From Arminella tubonensis (lineage in GTDB: Bacteria; Pseudomonadota; Alphaproteobacteria; Rhizobiales; Rhizobiaceae): a stretch of DNA of 47,493 bases. Numbering within the stretch: position 1 is the stretch's first letter; the number at the start of each line of letters is the position of its first letter. The notes under the pieces are model-generated. The model worked only from the letters and a program-made list of their open reading frames with translations. It had not been told where the DNA came from and searched no databases. Of this stretch, positions 43,255 through 47,493 are shown piece by piece. The DNA is taken from the NCBI RefSeq assembly GCF_003240585.1, contig NZ_PCDP01000070.1:1-47493 (forward strand), written 5' to 3'. A program made the position numbers and the translations under genes.

Positions 43255-44403
43255 ATGTGGAAGATAAGTTGCGTCGTCCTGCTTGCCTACGCCTGCATGG
43301 CGGGTCCCATCCTTTCGGCAGACCGTGCCGAGCGCCTGGCTGTGCCGAGCCCAGTCGGCAAAGACATCGCGGCCATGCCGCAGATCGCCGCGCCAGTCGA
43401 CGATGCCGAACGCCGCATCAACGCCGGATTGAAGCGCCTGGATCTCAATGTTCTCAAGGCATCCAGGGACTGCAAGGGTGGCGACTGGCAACGCTCGGTG
43501 GACGTTGCCATGAGGGGGCCCGGGTTCCTCAGCCTAGTCATCACGGATTCCTTTAATTGCGACGGAAGTGCCCACCCCGACTCGGGCACCATGTCTATCG
43601 TCTACGATCTGACGACGGGACAGCCCGTTGACTGGACGCATCTGCTTCCGGCCACCCTAACCGGCACGGTCGCGTTGGCGCAGCAGGCAGACGGCACCAA
43701 AGTCGTCACCCTGGCTTCCAAGCGACTGTTTGATCTCTACATGGCTGGATACGGTGCTGGCGAGGCGGCGGGTGGCGACCTTGAAGATTGCAAGCAGGCT
43801 TTGCTGGACGAGGCGGCAGACGGACCACCGGGCATGATGGTCTGGCTGGACGCAAAGGGCGGCGGGTTGGCGCTCCAACTCGGACTGCCACATGTGATGG
43901 CCGCCTGCGAGGAGCAGGTCGTCATACCCGCGGCAGTGCTCAAGACAGAAGGTGCGCAGCCCGCGCTGCTGAAGGCTTTCGCAGCGACCATCCCGGCGAC
44001 GGCACCGCTTGCGCAGACCACGCCCGCCCCCGCAGAAACAAAGTTGCCGTTGCGACCCGGCTACTACGTCAACGCGGATGCGCCATGTGGAGAGGCATCC
44101 CAGGCGATCGTCATCCAGTTCACCGGTACGGCGTTCGAGGGAGGCTCCGACCTTTGCACGATCGATGGAGTGGCGCGCGATGGCACGTCCTACACGATAA
44201 CGGAGAAATGTCAGGAGCAGACGACGGGCAAGAGGCACACCGCGAATGCCACCATCGTCATCCCGGATTCCGGTGCCTTTGACACTCGGGTCGGAGGCGG
44301 CACGACGCGCTACCGCTACTGCCCAATCTCCTCCTTGCCGACGTCCTGGCAAAACTCGAAGGAAACCGTGCCTGACTTCCCGGCCTTCGGCCAAGGCGGG
44401 TGA
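43255..44403 (+). CDS. Secreted DUF1176-like protein with an altered C-terminus
   Basis: A 382-residue exported protein with a Sec signal (MWKISCVVLLAYACMAGPIL). The central part (VAMRGPGFLSLVITDSFNCD, VYDLTTGQPVDWTHLLP) and the Cys-paired C-terminal domain (GYYVNADAPCGEASQAIVI, DLCTIDGVARDG, RYRYCPISSLP) resemble DUF1176-type secreted proteins, possibly inhibitor-like. The last 20 residues (SWQNSKETVPDFPAFGQGG) come from the 100-base repeat, so the end may not be native. The Met at 43255 was chosen over an upstream Met because it begins the signal peptide. Confidence 0.7.
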   Translation: MWKISCVVLLAYACMAGPILSADRAERLAVPSPVGKDIAAMPQIAAPVDDAERRINAGLKRLDLNVLKASRDCKGGDWQRSVDVAMRGPGFLSLVITDSFNCDGSAHPDSGTMSIVYDLTTGQPVDWTHLLPATLTGTVALAQQADGTKVVTLASKRLFDLYMAGYGAGEAAGGDLEDCKQALLDEAADGPPGMMVWLDAKGGGLALQLGLPHVMAACEEQVVIPAAVLKTEGAQPALLKAFAATIPATAPLAQTTPAPAETKLPLRPGYYVNADAPCGEASQAIVIQFTGTAFEGGSDLCTIDGVARDGTSYTITEKCQEQTTGKRHTANATIVIPDSGAFDTRVGGGTTRYRYCPISSLPTSWQNSKETVPDFPAFGQGG

Positions 44404-44451
44404 CCCTCCATGTTTTCGAAATCAGAACCCACCGTGCCGGTATCGATTTCG
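44345..44451 (+). repeat. 100-base direct repeat, copy 2
   Basis: A near-identical copy of 32477-32574. It includes the final codons and stop of the DUF1176-like gene and about 50 bases downstream. It contains an extra CTCC-type insertion and a few single-base additions compared with copy 1. It lies at the junction to the methyltransferase remnant, as if marking a recombination endpoint. Confidence 0.85.
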
Positions 44452-44480
44452 TTAACGTTGGCCACCTGTCCAAATTCTTT

Positions 44481-44880
44481 GGCGTTCGAGCCGTCATGGA
44501 AGCGCAGCCAAGGGCGTTTCTCTTCGAAAATGTCGAGGGACTTCTGCACGCTCGGCACGCCGATTACGTTGCGACGCTTCTTCGGAAGCTCGCACATGCG
44601 GATTATCAGACGGAAATCCATCGGAACAACACGCGGGACTACGCCGTCCCCCAAGACCGCTCTCGCATCATGATCGTCGGCTTCCGGAAGAACCTGCCAG
44701 GCGTCTTCCGGATGCCGCCTAAGTTCCGGGAGCTGGCGAACAGGGGAGACGTCGTGGCGGATCTGATGAGCGCCAACGGCTGGAGCGGCGTCGGTAAATG
44801 GGTGCAAATGATGCGGCCGGATTTCGACCGGTTCGGCAAGCCGATCGGCTTTGTTACCTCGCCCCTTCCAGGGAATGGAC
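44481..44880 (+). pseudogene. DNA (cytosine-5) methyltransferase remnant
   Basis: The frame reads AVMEAQPRAFLFENVEGLLH (motif IV, ENV), YQTEIHRNNTRDYAVPQDRS then RIMIVGFRKNLPG (motif VIII, QxRxR-like) and DFDRFGKPIGFVTSPLP. The N-terminal part with the SAM-binding motif and catalytic PCQ loop is missing, as is the region with the target-recognition end and motifs IX-X. The fragment starts just after the 100-base repeat and stops against the fic gene. Non-functional. Confidence 0.8.
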
Positions 44881-44936
44881 GCCAACTCTTTTGCACTGAG
44901 GTTCGGCATCGCGGCATGCCGTTTGTCAACCGCAGC

Positions 44937-46457
44937 CTAAAGACCAGGCTCAGGTACCTTATCGTCCTCGTCCGCTGCGGCCTCGGGGTTCAAGGCGTCG
45001 CGTATCGCAGCTTCTAAATCCTTGATGTCGTCGTCCGTCAGCTCTTCGAACATTTCCCGCTTGCGCTTCGAGATCGAGCCATTGTTTTGAAGGTAGAAAT
45101 TTACGAACATCGAAGCCCGTCTGTCTGGCATGTCGATGACATCCCTGACTGCGTTATAAGCGGTGTCGTAGATCGACACGAAATCCAACTCTTCTTTGAA
45201 ATCGATGCGGATCGTCTCCGAAATCTTTTCGTAGAGATATTCGACAAGCTCGGTCGCATCGAAATATCTGTAGAGGGTCGAAGTGTCGTTTGTCACCACG
45301 ACCTGCTGCGCTCGGTTCATTTCCCATTCGATCAGTCCCATTGTCGGTCCAGAGACGGACTCCAAGGCCGCATCATAGGACTTTTGATTCCTGACGATCG
45401 CGGCAGAGATCGGGAAGAGTATGTCGTCCGGGGTGAACCCTTCCCTCGACAACACATGATGTATGAGGAAGCGGTGGATGCGCCCATTACCATCTTCAAA
45501 CGGATGGAGGAACACAAAGGAAAAGGAAATCGCCGCCGCCGCCGCCACCGCGTCGTCGCAGCCCTTCAGGCGCTCTGACATCGACGCCCAGTCCTTCATC
45601 ATGGAGGGAAGATCCTCAGGCCGGGGGCAGACGAAGTGAACCTTTTCGCGATATCCAATTGTCTCCCCGACGAAGTTCTGAAAATCCCGGAATCCCTTGG
45701 CGGCATATCTGGGATCAACGATCTTATTCTGGAGGTCGACGAGATCCTGATCGCTCGATGGATTAAAGGACGCCGTTTGCCGCAGCGCTTTTACGAAGCG
45801 CTCAGCCTTCTGACCTGTTGCACGCTCGTGCTCGATCTCGTAAGAAGACTTGGTCTCCTTGGTGTAAAGGAAGTTCACCGCTCGCGCGAGAACCGTCGCA
45901 TCGCAGTCCTGAACGAGCTCAAGAACTTGTTCGTCAATCCCTTCAGCCTGGTATCGCTTAATCGCTGACGAGAGGCGGACAGTGACGCAAAAGCCGGGCA
46001 CACCGAGCATGTTATTTGTGACGCGATGGCGAACCGAATTGATACCGACGGATCCTACGTTCAATTCCGGATTAAGGGCTTTAGTATATTGCACAACCGG
46101 TGCGTCGGTCAGGTTCAAGGTTTTCCCGGTGAAGAACTCGTACAGAAACCACGCACGACGGGAGAACGCCCCGGTCGGTTCGGCACGAACCATTTGCTCG
46201 ATGACGCCCGGATCAATCGCCCGCATGGCGGCGGCCATTATAGCGCTGTCGATGGGCTCGTTTTTGAGGGCAAATTTGAGGTGGCCTGCAATTGTGTCTT
46301 CAGGCGCGTAGGGGTTACTGTATTTCTCGATCGTGCGACCATTCCCGGTCGTCGTGCGCCGTGCACCCGGTCCGCAGTAGGAGGTCACTGCTGGAGCAGG
46401 TACACGGAGATACAAGTTCTCAACGAGCCAAAGCTGCCCGACCGGGACGTCCACCAT
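44937..46457 (-). CDS. fic: Fic domain protein
   Basis: A 506-residue cytoplasmic Fic protein, an enzyme family that transfers AMP or related groups to target proteins. The catalytic motif HPFEDGNGRIHR is complete (His near 318). A candidate inhibitory helix KSSYEIEHE (about 203-211) resembles the S-x3-E-G/N motif, with His in place of Gly. The C-terminal 170 residues are helical with an acidic end. The start at 46457 is set by GGAGG seven bases upstream; the frame is open to 46520. No antitoxin gene is adjacent, so control would have to be intramolecular. It lies in a zone of gene remnants and may be recently acquired. Confidence 0.9.
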   Translation of the reverse strand: MVDVPVGQLWLVENLYLRVPAPAVTSYCGPGARRTTTGNGRTIEKYSNPYAPEDTIAGHLKFALKNEPIDSAIMAAAMRAIDPGVIEQMVRAEPTGAFSRRAWFLYEFFTGKTLNLTDAPVVQYTKALNPELNVGSVGINSVRHRVTNNMLGVPGFCVTVRLSSAIKRYQAEGIDEQVLELVQDCDATVLARAVNFLYTKETKSSYEIEHERATGQKAERFVKALRQTASFNPSSDQDLVDLQNKIVDPRYAAKGFRDFQNFVGETIGYREKVHFVCPRPEDLPSMMKDWASMSERLKGCDDAVAAAAAISFSFVFLHPFEDGNGRIHRFLIHHVLSREGFTPDDILFPISAAIVRNQKSYDAALESVSGPTMGLIEWEMNRAQQVVVTNDTSTLYRYFDATELVEYLYEKISETIRIDFKEELDFVSIYDTAYNAVRDVIDMPDRRASMFVNFYLQNNGSISKRKREMFEELTDDDIKDLEAAIRDALNPEAAADEDDKVPEPGL

Positions 46458-46603
46458 CACAATCCTCCAAAAACGTTCAGCGATTTTTAATATTCTTTCA
46501 GGTTTCGAAGCAAGTCTCAATAAACGTTGAGAGTGCTAGAAAAACGTTCAACAGTTGGCGTAAACCTCAAAAAACGCTCAAGAACATCAGACCGCGCAAT
46601 CCT

Positions 46604-46844
46604 TCAATCTTGCCGGGCGTGAAAGTATCTCTCAAGATCGTAAATTGGAGGGTCGCCGAAAGATACGATGTCGTGCTGCAGAAGGTCATCGTTCGAACTG
46701 GGCCTTCCGCGAACGTCGAGGTAGGCGGGCGCCGCGCAGATAACCCGCCTATTGGGTGCAAGCTGCCGCGCGAAGAGGCTGGAGTCGGCAAGTGCACCGA
46801 ACCGGATCGCCAGATCGTATCCGGCGTCGAGGAGCGGCAGGGCT
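46604..46844 (-). pseudogene. LysR effector-domain remnant
   Basis: Leftward translation gives AGYDLAIRFGALADSSLFAR, QLAPNRRVICAAPAYL and DLLQHDIVSFGDP, the middle of a LysR effector domain. The helix-turn-helix part and the C-terminus are absent. The fragment abuts an RND-pump remnant on the other strand. Confidence 0.75.
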
Positions 46845-46902
46845 GCGAGGCCGAGGGGGCGGACGTTCACCCGTTCCGATCTCAACCGGGCGATCATGGT
46901 GG

Positions 46903-47169
46903 GCGGTCGAGCGGGTGCGGCCGAAGATGATGACGGTGGTGGCCCTGATGGCGGGTCTCGTTCCGATCCTGTGGCAAACGGGGACGGGATCGGAGATCGA
47001 GCAGCGCATCGCGGTTCCGATGATCGGCGGAATGGTCTCGTCGACTTTGCTGGCGCTCGTGGTCATCCCAGCGGTCTACGGCTTGGTAAAGGGCCGCCGG
47101 CTGCCGTCGGCATCCCTGTCCGATCCATACACTGCCGAGAGCGACGAAAGACTCGAGGCCGCCGAGTGA
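46903..47169 (+). pseudogene. C-terminal remnant of a CusA/CzcA-type RND efflux pump
   Basis: The plus-strand frame reads AVERVRPKMMTVVALMAGLV, GTGSEIEQRIAVPMIGG and STLLALVVIPAVYGLVKG, the last transmembrane region of heavy-metal RND pumps (full length about 1040 residues). Only the last 88 codons remain and no start is present. It lies next to the end of a CDF exporter gene, so a metal-resistance locus was probably here. Confidence 0.8.
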
Positions 47170-47303
47170 ACCACACTGGCGAGAATAGGCGCGGCATCAT
47201 GGACTGGACGACGCTTCGGGATCGCTTGAAGAAAATTCGTCCATGACGTGGGCGTCCGGATGCGCTTCGAGACGCGGGCGGGCCGCGTCCTCCTCCAGGA
47301 TTC

Positions 47304-47330
47304 GTGCGCCGTCATGATCGGACGGCGCAC
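47304..47330 (-). terminator. Hairpin past the CDF exporter gene
   Basis: GTGCGCCGTC (47304-47313) pairs with GACGGCGCAC (47321-47330), a perfect 10-bp stem with a 7-base loop, about 75 bases past the stop of the leftward exporter gene. There is no U-tract. Confidence 0.35.
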
Positions 47331-47405
47331 GACCGTCGCCATCGGCGCGGCGACCACCGCACGTCCAGCCCTGGCCACAATGGATGGTGTCGCCGGTTGG
47401 CGGCC

Positions 47406-47493
47406 TTAGTGACTATGCATGTTCGCGAGGTGAGCTGCGGTGGGTTCGTCCAACTCGGGCTGCAATGTCACGTGACTGATGTTGAAATGCTCC
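47406..47493 (-). CDS. Cation diffusion facilitator (CDF) exporter, C-terminal end only
   Basis: The window edge cuts this leftward gene; only 28 codons are inside, reading EHFNISHVTLQPELDE and ending NMHSH before a TAA at 47406-47408. The pattern F-x-I-x-H-x-T-L-Q-x-E is the last strand of the cytoplasmic metal-sensing domain of CDF exporters. The His-rich end suits a divalent metal such as cobalt, nickel or zinc. Neighbour to an RND-pump remnant. Confidence 0.65.
   Translation of the reverse strand, partial: EHFNISHVTLQPELDEPTAAHLANMHSH

Noticed and set aside
44400..45017. A 205-residue methyltransferase protein
   Set aside because: The N-terminal part comes from the repeat and the C-terminal part is antisense to fic; only the central segment is methyltransferase-like, so it is listed as a remnant.
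1..47493. CRISPR array, prophage or integrated conjugative element
   Set aside because: No regularly spaced repeat array, phage structural genes, integrase or tRNA attachment site was seen.

Overview
The window looks like an accessory region (megaplasmid or chromosomal island) of a GC-rich alphaproteobacterium, most likely of the Rhizobium/Sinorhizobium group. This rests on FixJ-like regulators, PAS histidine kinases with an H-E-x-N-Q-P phosphoacceptor box, twin-arginine metallo-hydrolases, LysR-SDR gene pairs and ATGA overlaps. No rRNA or tRNA gene was seen. The many gene remnants and transposase fragments (IS30-, IS110- and IS3-like) point to a plastic region.

Left part (1-21.2 kb). Here lie two metallo-beta-lactamase-fold hydrolases, three alpha/beta hydrolases, a flavin/PPOX-fold protein, NTF2-fold and carboxymuconolactone-decarboxylase-fold proteins and an AraC regulator. 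Two large kinases are also present: a Ser/Thr-kinase/AAA/GAF/PAS/histidine-kinase giant and a GAF-PAS-PAS kinase. There is also a response regulator with reversed domain order (DNA-binding domain first, receiver last). Five transcription units in this part carry the same upstream element, 10-base-periodic direct repeats of GTGAG, in the same orientation relative to the gene and 66-117 bases before the start codon. I read this as one undescribed regulon.

Centre (21.2-30 kb). After a decayed proA/hxlR junction comes a compact module on two divergent arms. Leftward: cbtB-cbtA (cobalt uptake), then a GAF-PAS3 histidine kinase overlapping a FixJ-type regulator. Rightward, with overlapping or nearly abutting genes: a three-piece cobalt-type nitrile hydratase/thiocyanate hydrolase-like enzyme (beta C-half, metal-binding alpha with a His-rich N-terminus, beta N-half), an aquaporin-like channel lacking the usual selectivity arginine, and a secreted cytochrome P460. 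Cobalt import, cobalt enzyme, solute channel, periplasmic haem protein and a sensor pair sit together, suggesting a self-contained sensing and degradation system for a small nitrogen compound. The substrate cannot be told from sequence. This is my leading candidate for an undescribed system.

Right part (30-47.5 kb). This holds an MscS channel with a cyclic-nucleotide-binding domain, IS remnants, a HipB-like/truncated HipA pair, a Nudix hydrolase and transketolase. A divergent LysR/SDR pair follows, with small redox and NTF2-fold genes and a methyltransferase. The end carries an L,D-transpeptidase, a secreted DUF1176-like protein, a 100-base repeat shared with the 32.5 kb region, a cytosine methyltransferase remnant, a complete Fic protein, LysR and RND-pump remnants, and the end of a CDF metal exporter.
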